A stretch of 64,000 nucleotides of DNA, taken from NCBI RefSeq assembly GCF_020171985.1, contig NZ_JAIVAL010000001.1:186001-250000 (forward strand). The letters are read 5' to 3'. The position numbers were made by a program, and so were the translations under genes. Positions 1 through 9,352 of the stretch are shown piece after piece. Numbering within the stretch: the first letter of the stretch is position 1; each line of letters opens with the position of its first letter. The notes below the pieces were generated by a model that was not told the origin of the DNA, did not search any database, and saw nothing but the letters and a program-made list of their open reading frames with translations. Source of the stretch: Halobacillus halophilus. Lineage in GTDB: Bacteria > Bacillota > Bacilli > Bacillales > Halobacillaceae.

Positions 1-223
1 GAGACCTTTAAAAACTCAAGAAGATTTTAAAAAGTATGTAGGCGAACATGTATATATGAAATTATACGAACCTATCGATCAAGAAAAAGAGTTCGAAGGA
101 ACACTCGTTTCTTTTGAAAATGAAACTGCCATAGTAGAAATTCGAATAAAAACTAAAAAGAAACAGCTGGAAGTACCATTCAGCAAAATTGCTAAGGCGA
201 ATCTGGCTGTCACGTTTAACTAA
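1..223 (+). CDS. rimP: Ribosome maturation factor RimP, C-terminal part
   Basis: The reading frame is open from the window edge and stops at 221-223, so the gene is cut at its 5' end and only about 73 residues remain. They include the stretch EFEGTLVSF and end in KIAKANLAV, typical of the C-terminal Sm-like barrel of RimP, which helps mature the 30S subunit. It lies 14 bases before nusA, the standard rimP-nusA order. Family assignment rests on both the sequence and the position. The N-terminal domain is outside the window. Confidence 0.9.
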   Translation, partial: RPLKTQEDFKKYVGEHVYMKLYEPIDQEKEFEGTLVSFENETAIVEIRIKTKKKQLEVPFSKIAKANLAVTFN

Positions 224-237
224 GGGGGAGAAGACTG

Positions 238-1344
238 TTGAGTAGTGAACTATTTGATGCCATGAATTATTTAGAAAAGGAAAAGGGCATCGACAAAGGT
301 TTGTTGTTGGAAGCACTTGAAGCTGCGTTAATTTCTGCCTATAAGAAGAACTTTAATTCAGCCACTAATGTTCGAGTAGATATTAATGAAGAGGAAGGCA
401 GCATGAAAGTGTTTGCCAGAAAAACAATTGTGGATGAAGTAATGGATCCACAGCAGGAAATTTCTTTAGAAAGTGCGAAAGAAATCGATCCTAACTATGA
501 AGAAGAAGATGTAATTGAAGTTGAAGTTACACCAATGGACTTTGGACGGATTGCAGCTCAGGCAGCGAAACAAGTAGTGACTCAGCGTGTCCGCGAAGCT
601 GAGCGCGGCATCATATATGGAGAATATGTGGATCGTGAGGAAGATGTCATGACTGGCATAATTCAGCGTAAAGATCCACGTTTTGTCTACGTTAACCTTG
701 GAAAAATTGAAGCAAGGCTGCCTGAAGGCGAACAAATGCCAACGGAAACTTATGAAGTTCATGATCGGTTAAAAGTATTTGTTACGAAGGTGGAAAATAG
801 TAACAAGGGTCCTCACATTTATGTCTCCCGCACACATCCTGGACTTTTAAAGCGATTATTTGAAATGGAAGTTCCTGAAATTTATGATGGCACCGTAGAA
901 GTACGATCTGTAGCACGTGAAGCGGGCGACCGCTCAAAAATCTCTGTTTACGCTGAAGACCAGGAAATTGATCCGGTCGGATCATGTGTGGGTCAGCGAG
1001 GACAGCGTGTACAAACTATCGTTAATGAATTAAAGGGTGAGAAAATTGATATTGTCCAGTGGTCGGAAGATCCTGTTGAATATGTTTCTAACGCCCTGAG
1101 TCCTTCCAAAGTTGTAGAAGTCCTTGTCGATGAAGATGATAAAGCTACAACGGTTATCGTCCCTGATTATCAACTATCACTTGCAATCGGTAAACGTGGA
1201 CAGAATGCACGTCTTGCAGCGAAGCTAACTGGCTGGAAGATTGACATAAAGAGTGAAAGTGAAGCACGTGAGCAAGGTCTGCTTGATGAAAGTGACCATA
1301 GTGATGTTGACGAAGAAATAGAAGATGAATTGTTTGATGAGTAA
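238..1344 (+). CDS. nusA: Transcription termination/antitermination factor NusA
   Basis: This 368-residue protein has the usual Bacillus NusA length and layout: an N-terminal RNA polymerase-binding domain, an S1 domain near residues 135-200, and two KH domains marked by [12 protein letters not shown] and [12 protein letters not shown]. It ends in a short acidic tail and lacks the C-terminal acidic repeats of enterobacterial NusA. NusA binds RNA polymerase and controls pausing and termination. The start is a TTG at 238 behind the strong ribosome site GGGGGAG; no ATG lies in a better position. It is the second gene of the rimP operon. Confidence 0.97.
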   Translation: MSSELFDAMNYLEKEKGIDKGLLLEALEAALISAYKKNFNSATNVRVDINEEEGSMKVFARKTIVDEVMDPQQEISLESAKEIDPNYEEEDVIEVEVTPMDFGRIAAQAAKQVVTQRVREAERGIIYGEYVDREEDVMTGIIQRKDPRFVYVNLGKIEARLPEGEQMPTETYEVHDRLKVFVTKVENSNKGPHIYVSRTHPGLLKRLFEMEVPEIYDGTVEVRSVAREAGDRSKISVYAEDQEIDPVGSCVGQRGQRVQTIVNELKGEKIDIVQWSEDPVEYVSNALSPSKVVEVLVDEDDKATTVIVPDYQLSLAIGKRGQNARLAAKLTGWKIDIKSESEAREQGLLDESDHSDVDEEIEDELFDE

Positions 1345-1356
1345 GGAGGGGTACTT

Positions 1357-1632
1357 ATGGCCCGTTCTAAAAAACAACCACTCAGAAAGTGTATAGTAAC
1401 TCAGGAAATGTACCCGAAAAAACAGTTGATCAGGGTCGTCCGAAATAAAGAAGGAGAAGTCTTTGTAGATGAATCCGGTAAAAAAAACGGACGAGGAGCA
1501 TACCTCTCAAGAGACCTTGATGTTATAGAAAAAGCAGAAAAACACCAGGTGTTAAATCGCCATTTAAATACATCTGTAGATGCAGCCGTTTATGAAGAAC
1601 TAAAAGCAGCAATTAAGGCTGACGACATATGA
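1357..1632 (+). CDS. rnpM: YlxR/RnpM family RNA-binding protein
   Basis: This 91-residue basic protein has the YlxR fold signature: an N-terminal RKCIVTQE motif and the conserved GRGAYLSRD loop near residue 47. In B. subtilis the family member (YlxR, renamed RnpM) binds the RNase P RNA and modulates its activity; that role is taken from the family. It follows nusA after 12 bases, with AAGGAGGGG as ribosome site, and overlaps ylxQ by four bases, so it is part of the nusA-infB operon. Confidence 0.95.
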   Translation: MARSKKQPLRKCIVTQEMYPKKQLIRVVRNKEGEVFVDESGKKNGRGAYLSRDLDVIEKAEKHQVLNRHLNTSVDAAVYEELKAAIKADDI

Positions 1633-1943
1633 ACACACAATATTTAAATTTATTAGGTTTAGCTTTCGGAGCTGGAAAGTGTACGCTTGGAGAAGAAGCG
1701 ATAGTCCGGGATATCCAGAAAAAAAGAGCTAAAATCGTTCTTATCGCTTCGGACACAGGAAAACAAACAAAAAAAAAGCTGACAGATAAATGCAGCTTTT
1801 ATGATATACCTTGCTATATGGTGGATGATCGGGAAACACTATCACAAGCCATCGGAAAGGCAGGGAGAGTCGCGATCGCAGTTCTTGACCAAGGATTTGC
1901 GAAAAAGTTGCAATCGCTACTCGATGAATCTATTCGGGGGTGA
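1629..1943 (+). CDS. rplGA: L7Ae-family ribosomal-like protein YlxQ
   Basis: This 104-residue protein belongs to the L7Ae/L30e/S12e family. The start shows [10 protein letters not shown] and is followed by [10 protein letters not shown], both typical of the YlxQ branch. Members bind kink-turn RNA; the cellular role of YlxQ is unclear. It begins inside the last codon of rnpM (ATGA overlap) and its end lies 8 bases before the chosen infB start, so it is translationally linked to both. Confidence 0.92.
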   Translation: MNTQYLNLLGLAFGAGKCTLGEEAIVRDIQKKRAKIVLIASDTGKQTKKKLTDKCSFYDIPCYMVDDRETLSQAIGKAGRVAIAVLDQGFAKKLQSLLDESIRG

Positions 1944-1951
1944 AGATATAT

Positions 1952-4033
1952 ATGACTAAAATGCGCGTATATGAATATGCCAAGAAAAATGAATTAGCTA
2001 GCAAACAAGTAATTGAGCAGTTGAAGAAGATGAATGTTGAAGTTTCCAACCACATGTCAACCGTAGAGGATGATGTGGCGAAACAATTGGATCAGGCTTT
2101 TGGTAAGAATCAGCCAAAAACTGAAGCCAAAAAGACAGATGGCCAAAAGAATAATAAACCATCTAATAAACAGCAAAAACCAAATCAGAAAAACCAGAAG
2201 AACAATAAGAATAGAAACCAGAAAAATCAAAAGTCTTCTAACCAGCAGCAGACTCCACAGAAAAAGCAGAAGAAACAAACTCCAGATAAAGTTACATTTT
2301 CCGGGAGCCTAACAGTAGGAGAGCTGGCGGAAAAGTTAAACAAAGATTCTTCTGAAATCATCAAAAAATTAATGTTTCTCGGTGTAATGGCTACCAAAAA
2401 TCAGGAACTAGAGCCTGAATCCATTGAATTGATCTGCGATGAATTTAATGTGGAAGTAGAAGAAGAAGTGATCGTTGACGAAACGGATATTGAAAATATG
2501 ACATTTGATGACAACCCTGAAGACTTGAAAGAACGTCCGGCTGTCGTAACCATTATGGGTCACGTAGACCATGGTAAAACTACTTTGCTCGATCAAATTC
2601 GTCATACGAAAGTAACTGAAGGAGAAGCTGGCGGAATTACACAGCATATCGGTGCTTATCAAATCGAACACGATGAGAAGCAAATTACTTTCCTTGATAC
2701 ACCAGGTCACGCTGCCTTTACCAGCATGCGTTCCCGTGGTGCGCAGGTTACGGATATTGCTATTTTAGTAGTAGCAGCGGATGATGGTGTTATGCCGCAG
2801 ACGAAGGAAGCCATCAGTCATGCAAAAGCGGCTGGAGTTCCTATTATCGTTGCGGTGAACAAAATGGATAAAGAAGGGGCAAACCCTGATCGTGTCATGC
2901 AGGAATTAATGGAATATGAATTAATTGCTGAAGACTACGGTGGAGAAACCATTTTTGTAAAAATGTCTGCTGTTCAGGGTGAAGGAATCGACGAGCTAGT
3001 TGAAATGATCGTCCTTGTATCTGAAATGGAAGAGTTGAAAGCTAATCCTGACCGTCTTGCGTATGGAACGGTTATTGAAGCAGAGCTCGATAAAGGTCGT
3101 GGCCCTGTTGCAACCCTTCTCGTCCAAAATGGAACACTTAACGTAAGTGACTCCGTAGTCGTTGGAAATACGTATGGTCGTGTACGTGCCATGGTGAATG
3201 ATATCGGACGCCGCGTGAAAGTGGCAGGACCGTCAACTCCTGTGGAAATAACAGGCTTAAATAATGTGCCTCAAGCAGGCGACCGATTCCTCGTGTTCGA
3301 AGATGAGAAGAAAGCACGCTCTATCGGTGAAGCACGTGCCCAGAAGGCTCTTGAACAAAATCGAAGCTCTACAGCTAAAGTAAGCCTGGACGATTTGTTT
3401 GAACAAATCAAACAAGGGGATATTAAAGATATCAACCTGATTGTTAAAGGTGATGTTCAAGGCTCTGTGGAAGCTCTAGCGGGTTCTCTTGAGAAAATTG
3501 ACGTTGAAGGCGTTAAAGTTAAAATCATCCATACTGGTGTGGGCGCTATCACAGAATCGGATGTGGCGCTGGCCGCTGCTTCTAACGCGATCATTATTGG
3601 ATTTAATGTCCGTCCAGATGGTAATGCCCGAAAAGCTGCTGAATCCGAAGATGTACAGATTCGACTTCATAACATTATCTACAAAGTAATGGAAGAGATT
3701 GAAGCAGCGATGAAAGGAATGCTTGATCCTGAATATGAAGAGAAAATTATAGGTCAAGTTGAGGTCCGGGAAATCTTCAAAGTTTCCAAAGTGGGCACAA
3801 TAGCTGGCTCTTATGTAACAGATGGAAAGATCTCCCGTAACTCCGGAGTACGTATTATTCGTGATGGCGTAGTTATATTTGAAGGTGAGATCGATGCCCT
3901 TAAACGTTATAAAGATGATACTAAAGAAGTCCAGCAAGGTTATGAATGTGGAATTACGATCAAAAACTTTAATGATATTAAAGTTGGAGATATTATCGAG
4001 CCGTATGAAATGCAGGAAATCGAACGCACATGA
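1952..4033 (+). CDS. infB: Translation initiation factor IF-2
   Basis: IF-2 is the GTPase that places initiator tRNA on the 30S subunit. The 693-residue protein has an N-terminal helical domain (MRVYEYAKK), a low-complexity Lys/Gln/Asn linker around residues 50-115, and the G domain with GHVDHGKTT near residue 202, DTPGH near 248 and NKMD near 302, followed by beta-barrel domains. An in-frame GTG at 1940 overlaps the ylxQ stop. I prefer the ATG at 1952, because GGGGGTGA sits 8 bases upstream and the protein then starts like B. subtilis IF-2 (M-x-KMRVYEY). Confidence 0.97.
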   Translation: MTKMRVYEYAKKNELASKQVIEQLKKMNVEVSNHMSTVEDDVAKQLDQAFGKNQPKTEAKKTDGQKNNKPSNKQQKPNQKNQKNNKNRNQKNQKSSNQQQTPQKKQKKQTPDKVTFSGSLTVGELAEKLNKDSSEIIKKLMFLGVMATKNQELEPESIELICDEFNVEVEEEVIVDETDIENMTFDDNPEDLKERPAVVTIMGHVDHGKTTLLDQIRHTKVTEGEAGGITQHIGAYQIEHDEKQITFLDTPGHAAFTSMRSRGAQVTDIAILVVAADDGVMPQTKEAISHAKAAGVPIIVAVNKMDKEGANPDRVMQELMEYELIAEDYGGETIFVKMSAVQGEGIDELVEMIVLVSEMEELKANPDRLAYGTVIEAELDKGRGPVATLLVQNGTLNVSDSVVVGNTYGRVRAMVNDIGRRVKVAGPSTPVEITGLNNVPQAGDRFLVFEDEKKARSIGEARAQKALEQNRSSTAKVSLDDLFEQIKQGDIKDINLIVKGDVQGSVEALAGSLEKIDVEGVKVKIIHTGVGAITESDVALAAASNAIIIGFNVRPDGNARKAAESEDVQIRLHNIIYKVMEEIEAAMKGMLDPEYEEKIIGQVEVREIFKVSKVGTIAGSYVTDGKISRNSGVRIIRDGVVIFEGEIDALKRYKDDTKEVQQGYECGITIKNFNDIKVGDIIEPYEMQEIERT

Positions 4034-4308
4034 TTTTGAGTGCTGAGGTCGAATGCATCATTTATGATGCTCAGTCGCTGAAGGAAAAAAGGTCTGTCCT
4101 CAAGCGTGTGAAAACAAGGATTCAAAACGAATTCAATGTAGCTGTCAGTGAACTTGATTATCAAGATCTCTGGCAGCGCACATGTATCGGTTTAGTTACG
4201 ATAGCCAGTGATAAGGTTATAGCCGAACAAACCATTCAAAGGACCCTGTCCTTCATCGATTCTTTTCCAGAATTGGAAAGAACGGAAACCATTCTGGAAT
4301 GGCTATAA
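4030..4308 (+). CDS. ylxP: YlxP family protein (DUF503)
   Basis: This 92-residue protein starts with the family motif [21 protein letters not shown] and has the later [11 protein letters not shown]. YlxP/DUF503 proteins are small ferredoxin-fold proteins always found between infB and rbfA and linked to ribosome assembly; biochemical function is not established. Its ATG overlaps the infB stop by four bases, indicating coupled translation. Confidence 0.93.
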   Translation: MILSAEVECIIYDAQSLKEKRSVLKRVKTRIQNEFNVAVSELDYQDLWQRTCIGLVTIASDKVIAEQTIQRTLSFIDSFPELERTETILEWL

Positions 4309-4335
4309 CGTTCGTTTAGAAGAGGTGAAGAAGTT

Positions 4336-4686
4336 ATGAATGATTTACGTGCTAATCGTGTCGGAGAACAAATGAAAAAAGAATTAAGCGATATTATCGG
4401 TAAAAAAATCAAGGACCCTCGTGTAGGCTTTGTTACAGTAACGGAAGTAAAAGTCACTGGCGATTTACAACAAGCTAAAGTTTACATTTCTGTATTAGGA
4501 GATGAAAAACAAAAACATGATACCCTTGTTGGGTTAGCTAAAGCTAAAGGGTTCATACGCTCTGAGATCGGTCAGCGTATTCGTCTTCGTAAGACTCCGG
4601 AAATTATGTTCGAGTTTGATGAGGCGATTGAACGAGGGAATCGTATTGAAACAATTCTTCGTGATTTAAATGACACAGATAGCTGA
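4336..4686 (+). CDS. rbfA: 30S ribosome-binding factor RbfA
   Basis: The 116-residue protein has the RbfA KH-type fold with the opening [13 protein letters not shown], the central [13 protein letters not shown] and the late [16 protein letters not shown]. RbfA helps process the 5' end of 16S rRNA and mature the 30S subunit, especially in the cold. It is preceded by AGAGGTGAAG as ribosome site and follows ylxP after 27 bases. A hairpin lies just after its stop, before truB. Confidence 0.96.
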   Translation: MNDLRANRVGEQMKKELSDIIGKKIKDPRVGFVTVTEVKVTGDLQQAKVYISVLGDEKQKHDTLVGLAKAKGFIRSEIGQRIRLRKTPEIMFEFDEAIERGNRIETILRDLNDTDS

Positions 4687-4696
4687 AATTATAACG

Positions 4697-4721
4697 AATC
4701 CGTGCTCCTGCAGCACGGATT
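4697..4721 (+). terminator. Hairpin between rbfA and truB, weak terminator
   Basis: A 10-bp perfect stem (AATCCGTGCT, loop of five, AGCACGGATT) follows the rbfA stop. It lacks a run of T after the stem, so it may act as an mRNA-stabilising or processing element rather than as a terminator. Confidence 0.45.
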
Positions 4722-4756
4722 CTATGTGTATAAAAAACTTACTCTGAGGTGGTTTC

Positions 4757-5653
4757 ATGGATGGGATTCTTCCATTATGGAAGCCTAAAGGATTTACTTC
4801 CCATGATTGTGTTAGTAAAGCTAGAGGGATGTTAAAAACTAAAAAAATCGGTCATACAGGAACGCTTGATCCGCAAGTAGAAGGAGTACTACCATTATGT
4901 GTAGGAAAAGCAACTAAAATCGTTCCGTTTTTGACGGATACGACCAAGGTATATGAAGCTACGGTGAGGATTGGTTACTCCACAGCCACTGAAGATTCTG
5001 AAGGTGAAATAATCGAGAGAAAAGCAGTAAGTCCTTCACTAAGCTTAGAAAAAATTAAAGAGGAATTACCTTCTTTTCAGGGGGATATTATTCAGATTCC
5101 TCCTATGTATTCAGCTGTTAAAGTAAAAGGTAAGAAGTTATATGAATATGCTAGAGAAGGCATTGAAGTCGAAAGACCTAAGCGTCAGGTTAGAATTGAA
5201 CAAATAGATGTAACAAGTCGTGATTTAGAATTTGAAGAAGAAACCGCTTCTTTCTCTATCCGGGTAGTATGTTCAAAAGGAACCTATATCCGAACGCTTT
5301 GCGCGGATCTTGGACGAGCACTTGGGTATCCTTCTCATATGTCTTCCCTTGTGCGTACTCAAACAGCTGATATTTCTGAGCAAGAGTGTTATCGATTTGA
5401 AGAGATTCAACGTAAAGTGGATGAACATAACCATCACGAGCTGCTATTACCCATTAAAAGAGGGCTTTCTCATATGCCATCTTGGAAGGTAACGGAAGAT
5501 ATGAAAACGCTGATTCAACATGGGAGGGTATTAGATAAGCCTGAACATCTTGATGCGAATACCTTTTTAGTACTTTATGAAGAAGAAGCGTTAGCCATAT
5601 ATCAGCAGCATCCAACCAAAGCTGGATATGTAAAGCCCTTACGAGTCTTTTAA
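4757..5653 (+). CDS. truB: tRNA pseudouridine-55 synthase TruB
   Basis: TruB makes pseudouridine 55 in the T-loop of tRNAs. The 298-residue protein starts with the typical GILPLWKPKGFTSHD, and the catalytic aspartate is in GHTGTLDPQVEGVLP near residue 38. The KGTYIRTLCADLG motif near residue 175 is also diagnostic, and the C-terminus carries a PUA-like region. ATG at 4757 follows GAGGTGG. It stands just before ribF, the normal order. Confidence 0.96.
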   Translation: MDGILPLWKPKGFTSHDCVSKARGMLKTKKIGHTGTLDPQVEGVLPLCVGKATKIVPFLTDTTKVYEATVRIGYSTATEDSEGEIIERKAVSPSLSLEKIKEELPSFQGDIIQIPPMYSAVKVKGKKLYEYAREGIEVERPKRQVRIEQIDVTSRDLEFEEETASFSIRVVCSKGTYIRTLCADLGRALGYPSHMSSLVRTQTADISEQECYRFEEIQRKVDEHNHHELLLPIKRGLSHMPSWKVTEDMKTLIQHGRVLDKPEHLDANTFLVLYEEEALAIYQQHPTKAGYVKPLRVF

Positions 5654-5680
5654 TAATAAGTAATAAAGCAGGTGAGTGAA

Positions 5681-6601
5681 TTGAAAACGTTTCGTCTGTC
5701 GCAATCGTCATCGAACTCAATCGAAGTGGAACCAAATGTTACAGCTGTAGGTTTCTTTGACGGGATTCATAAGGGGCATCAGCAAGTGATTAGTGCGGCT
5801 ATAAAGAAAGCCCGGCAATTGAGCTTAAAAAGTGCAGTTATGACCTTTGATCCTCATCCCTCTGTCGTTTTAAAGAAAGAGAAACAGCATGTCCGCTACA
5901 TTACGCCCCTTAAAGAAAAAGAAGAGATTCTTGAAAATATGGGAGTAGATTATTTATTTGTCATTCATTTTGATAAAGATCTTGCTGGATTATCTCCTCA
6001 ATCATTCGTAGATAAATATTTTGCTAGTTTAAAAGTTCAGCATGTCGTAGCAGGATATGACTTCAGTTATGGCCATAAAGGGAAGGGATCGATGGAAACA
6101 CTTCCTGAACATGCTAAGGGGCGTTTCACTCATACTGTTGTGAAAAAAGTTGCTCAGAATGAGGATAAGATTAGTTCTACAAGAATACGTTCCTTGCTTG
6201 ATGAAGGCAATGTTTCTGACGTTCAGAAGCTTTTAGGGCGAAAGTTCTCGATCAGAGGAGGAAGAAGTGAAGAGATTTCAAAAACGTGTTTTTCCATCGA
6301 TATCAGCTCTTCATATTACCTTCCTCATCCTGGCATTTATGCTGTTACGATCTCTGATCATCATAGGGACTACAAAGGAATGGCGATCATAGAGGACGAT
6401 GATCGTACAAGAAGTGAAACTAGTAATCAGAAAGTTTGTCTTCACTTCCTTGAAACTCCAGGCTCTAATGTTCCTGAAGAGTTTATCGTTTATTTTCATA
6501 AATTGATTAGAGAAGAAAATCTCTCTAGTCAATTGAGTGAACGAAGCAGTCAAAGGGAAAAAGCCAAAGAGGATATACGGCAGTTTTTTCGCATAGGTTA
6601 A
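5681..6601 (+). CDS. ribF: RibF-type FAD synthetase with a degenerate riboflavin kinase domain
   Basis: This is the gene expected to make FMN and FAD from riboflavin. The N-terminal FMN adenylyltransferase half is intact: GFFDGIHKGHQQ near residue 24, FDPHP near 60 and ISSTRIRSLL near 164. The C-terminal half aligns in length with flavokinase and keeps LGRKF and GIYAV, but its signatures are gone: the GFPTAN motif is replaced by CFSIDIS near residue 203, the NIGxxPTF motif by AIIEDDDRT, and the usual catalytic glutamate before the HxFDF strand is not seen. I infer that it can adenylate FMN but probably cannot phosphorylate riboflavin. The start TTG at 5681 matches family N-termini (MKTF); a GTG at 5672 lies within the ribosome site. 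Length is 306 residues. Confidence 0.88.
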   Translation: MKTFRLSQSSSNSIEVEPNVTAVGFFDGIHKGHQQVISAAIKKARQLSLKSAVMTFDPHPSVVLKKEKQHVRYITPLKEKEEILENMGVDYLFVIHFDKDLAGLSPQSFVDKYFASLKVQHVVAGYDFSYGHKGKGSMETLPEHAKGRFTHTVVKKVAQNEDKISSTRIRSLLDEGNVSDVQKLLGRKFSIRGGRSEEISKTCFSIDISSSYYLPHPGIYAVTISDHHRDYKGMAIIEDDDRTRSETSNQKVCLHFLETPGSNVPEEFIVYFHKLIREENLSSQLSERSSQREKAKEDIRQFFRIG

Positions 6602-6610
6602 AGGTTATCC

Positions 6611-6720
6611 TTGCATTTTGCCTTCAAAAATTGTACTCTTTACTATGGAACCTTCGCTTGGCGGCACGTAACTCCGACGTCCGCTCGGGGAATGGGAATT
6701 TTAAATTTTTACAGGAGGTG
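6611..6720 (+). promoter_or_regulatory. rpsO promoter and structured leader (S15 autoregulatory candidate)
   Basis: TTGCAT at 6611-6616 and TACTCT at 6634-6639 with 17-bp spacing form a plausible SigA promoter. The leader then holds a hairpin at 6661-6684: GCGG, a bulged C and ACGT pair with ACGT-CCGC around a 7-base loop. GC-rich flanking segments could build a multi-way junction. Ribosomal protein S15 represses its own mRNA through such leaders in related Gram-positive bacteria; assignment here is by position and structure. Confidence 0.45.
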
Positions 6721-6728
6721 TAGCTATA

Positions 6729-6998
6729 ATGGCTATCACACAAGAACGTAAACAAGAACTAATCAATGAGTACAAGACTCATGACAATGACACAGGATCT
6801 TCTGATGTACAGATTGCTGTACTTACAGCTAAGATTAATGCATTGAATGAGCATTTACGTACTCACAAGCAGGACCACCACTCTCGTCGTGGCTTGCTTA
6901 AAATGGTAGGTAGACGCCGTAACCTATTGAACTACCTGCGTAATAATGACATTACACGTTACCGTGATTTAATTAAAAGTCTTGGCTTGCGTCGTTAA
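6729..6998 (+). CDS. rpsO: 30S ribosomal protein S15
   Basis: The 89-residue protein has the S15 length and signatures: [17 protein letters not shown], the [16 protein letters not shown] helix and the end [12 protein letters not shown]. It binds the central junction of 16S rRNA early in 30S assembly. ACAGGAGGTG is a very strong ribosome site. It has its own leader region and terminator, so it is probably expressed partly apart from the upstream operon. Confidence 0.98.
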   Translation: MAITQERKQELINEYKTHDNDTGSSDVQIAVLTAKINALNEHLRTHKQDHHSRRGLLKMVGRRRNLLNYLRNNDITRYRDLIKSLGLRR

Positions 6999-7005
6999 TG
7001 ATGGT

Positions 7006-7036
7006 AGAAAAAGCGGGAGTATTCCCGCTTTTTCTG
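7006..7036 (+). terminator. rpsO terminator
   Basis: A 13-bp perfect stem (AGAAAAAGCGGGA and TCCCGCTTTTTCT) with a four-base loop; the right arm supplies five T residues. Confidence 0.85.
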
Positions 7037-7120
7037 TATGTTTACATACATAAGGGTGTAAACTGAGACTAAACCCTTACTTGTACTAATGAGTTATTTT
7101 TGAGAGGAGTTAAGTTTTAT

Positions 7121-9244
7121 ATGGCAGATGAAAAGCAAGTGTTTTCTATTGATGTGGCCGGCCGTACTTTTTCTGTGGAAGTAGGCGAATTAGCGAAACA
7201 AGCTAATGGTGCCGCTCTTATCCATTATGGAGATACAACCGTTCTTTCTACAGCAACGGGGTCCAAAGAACCTAAGGACCTTCCATTTTTCCCGTTAACT
7301 ATTAATTATGAAGAGCGTTTATACGCGGTTGGTAAAATCCCGGGAGGTTTTATTAAGCGAGAAGGCCGTCCAAGTGATAAAGCTGTCTTGGCTTCCCGCT
7401 TGATCGACCGTCCTATTCGTCCTCTTTTTCCTGAAGGATTCCGTAATGATGTTCAAGTCATCAGCTCCGTGATGAGTGTGGATCAGAATTGCTCGTCAGA
7501 AATGGCAGCCATGCTTGGTTCTTCTATATCCCTTGGTATATCTAATATTCCTTTTGAAGGACCTATCGCTGGTGTTATTGTTGGACGAGTAGACGGAGAA
7601 TTTGTTATAAATCCGACTGTCGAAGAACAAGAGAAAAGTGATATTGACTTAACAGTTGCCGGAACGAAAGATGCGATCAACATGGTAGAAGCTGGAGCTC
7701 AGGAAGTTCCGGAAGCAGACATGTTAGAAGCGATTATGTTTGGGCATGAAGAGATTAAACGCCTGGTTGAGTTTCAGGAAGAAATTATTGCAGCTGTCGG
7801 CCGTGAAAAAATGGAAGTTCAGTTGTTCGATCTTGAAACAGAACTGAAACAAAAAGTTGAAGAAGAAGCCACCGCTTCCATCGTTTCTGCTATTAAAACA
7901 GAAGAGAAAAAAGCCAGAGAAGATGCGATTGAGCAGGCTAAAAGTGACGTAATGGCTTCTTATGAAGAACAAGAAGCAGATGAAGAAACAATTAAACAAG
8001 TTGGGGCCATTCTGGAGAATATCGTAAAAACCGAAGTGCGCCGCCTTATTACGAAGGATAAAGTTAGGCCAGACGGAAGAGGCGTTGATGAAATTCGCTC
8101 CTTGACTTCACGTGTAGGTTTGCTTCCTCGTACGCATGGCTCAGGGTTGTTTACAAGAGGCCAAACCCAGGCTCTTAGTGTATGTACCTTAGGTGCCTTA
8201 GGTGATGTTCAAATTTTAGACGGACTTGATTTAGAAGAATCCAAGCGTTTCATGCACCATTATAATTTTCCTAAATTCTCTGTGGGCGAAACTGGTCCTA
8301 TCCGTGGACCTGGCCGCCGTGAAATAGGACATGGTGCTTTAGGTGAGCGTGCTCTTGAAGTGGTAATTCCATCAGAAACTGAATTTCCTTATACAATTCG
8401 TCTTGTATCAGAAGTGCTGGAATCTAATGGTTCTACATCACAAGCAAGTATTTGCGCCAGTACACTTGCCATGATGGATGCAGGCGTTCCTATCAAAGCT
8501 CCGGTAGCTGGAATTGCCATGGGCCTTGTAAAATCAGGTGATGATTATACGATATTGACGGATATCCAGGGAATGGAAGATGCACTTGGAGACATGGACT
8601 TTAAAGTAGCTGGTACCGAAAAAGGTGTAACAGCTCTTCAAATGGATATTAAAATAGAAGGGTTATCCCGTGAAATCCTTGAAGAAGCATTAGCTCAAGC
8701 TAAAAAAGGCCGCATGGAAATCCTGGGTCATATGCTTGAAACACTTCCTGAAACCCGCAGTGGACTTTCTCAATATGCTCCGAAGATTATGACAATGAAG
8801 ATTAATCCAGATAAAATCCGTGATGTTATTGGACCAAGCGGAAAACAAATTAATCAGATTATCGAAGATACGGGTGTTAAAATCGATATTGAGCAGGATG
8901 GAACCGTCTTTATTTCTTCTACGGATGCTGATATGAACGCTAATGCACAGAAAATCATTGAAGACATCGTTCGTGAAGTAGAAGCAGGAGAAGTTTACGA
9001 TGGTAAAGTGAAGCGCATTGAAAAATTCGGAGCCTTTGTAGAGTTATTCAAAGGAAAAGAAGGTCTCGTGCACATTTCTGAAATGGCGGAAGAACGCATC
9101 GGTAAAGTTGAGGATGTTGTCTCTATAGGCGATACTATTAAAGTGAAAGTCAAAGAAATTGACAATCAGGGACGCATTAATCTTTCCCGTAAAGCAATTC
9201 TCGTAGAAGAGAAGAAGAAACAGGAAGCTAATACAGAACAGTAA
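7121..9244 (+). CDS. pnp: Polynucleotide phosphorylase
   Basis: PNPase degrades RNA from the 3' end by phosphorolysis. The 707-residue protein has two RNase PH domains ([15 protein letters not shown] near residue 60 in the first; [13 protein letters not shown] and [11 protein letters not shown] in the second), a KH domain with [11 protein letters not shown] near residue 568, and a C-terminal S1 domain with [20 protein letters not shown] start it at the ATG at 7121 behind GAGGAG, not the TTG at 7100. It usually lies just after rpsO, as here. Confidence 0.98.
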   Translation: MADEKQVFSIDVAGRTFSVEVGELAKQANGAALIHYGDTTVLSTATGSKEPKDLPFFPLTINYEERLYAVGKIPGGFIKREGRPSDKAVLASRLIDRPIRPLFPEGFRNDVQVISSVMSVDQNCSSEMAAMLGSSISLGISNIPFEGPIAGVIVGRVDGEFVINPTVEEQEKSDIDLTVAGTKDAINMVEAGAQEVPEADMLEAIMFGHEEIKRLVEFQEEIIAAVGREKMEVQLFDLETELKQKVEEEATASIVSAIKTEEKKAREDAIEQAKSDVMASYEEQEADEETIKQVGAILENIVKTEVRRLITKDKVRPDGRGVDEIRSLTSRVGLLPRTHGSGLFTRGQTQALSVCTLGALGDVQILDGLDLEESKRFMHHYNFPKFSVGETGPIRGPGRREIGHGALGERALEVVIPSETEFPYTIRLVSEVLESNGSTSQASICASTLAMMDAGVPIKAPVAGIAMGLVKSGDDYTILTDIQGMEDALGDMDFKVAGTEKGVTALQMDIKIEGLSREILEEALAQAKKGRMEILGHMLETLPETRSGLSQYAPKIMTMKINPDKIRDVIGPSGKQINQIIEDTGVKIDIEQDGTVFISSTDADMNANAQKIIEDIVREVEAGEVYDGKVKRIEKFGAFVELFKGKEGLVHISEMAEERIGKVEDVVSIGDTIKVKVKEIDNQGRINLSRKAILVEEKKKQEANTEQ

Positions 9245-9264
9245 CTCCAATTTTGAATGAAAAT

Positions 9265-9295
9265 AAAGATGCTGGCTTGCCAGTTTCTTTTTTTC
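9265..9295 (+). terminator. pnp terminator
   Basis: The core stem CTGGC-TT-GCCAG is extended by AAAGA/TCTTT with mismatches and is followed by a run of T interrupted once by C. Confidence 0.7.
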
Positions 9296-9352
9296 GTTGT
9301 AAGGGTCTAACTAGTTTTTTACTTTCATACACTTTTTTTAGGAGTGGATCTT

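Noticed and set aside
1940-1951. Upstream GTG start for infB
   Set aside because: It overlaps the ylxQ stop and the ribosome site; the ATG at 1952 fits spacing and family N-termini.
2101-2290. Lys/Gln/Asn-rich repeats in infB as a possible DNA repeat array
   Set aside because: This is the normal low-complexity linker of IF-2; the DNA shows no regular repeat unit.
3476-3937. A 153-codon antisense frame inside infB
   Set aside because: It is a shadow of the infB coding frame, without ribosome site or recognisable protein features. Other long antisense frames in nusA, pnp, miaB and mutS were rejected for the same reason.
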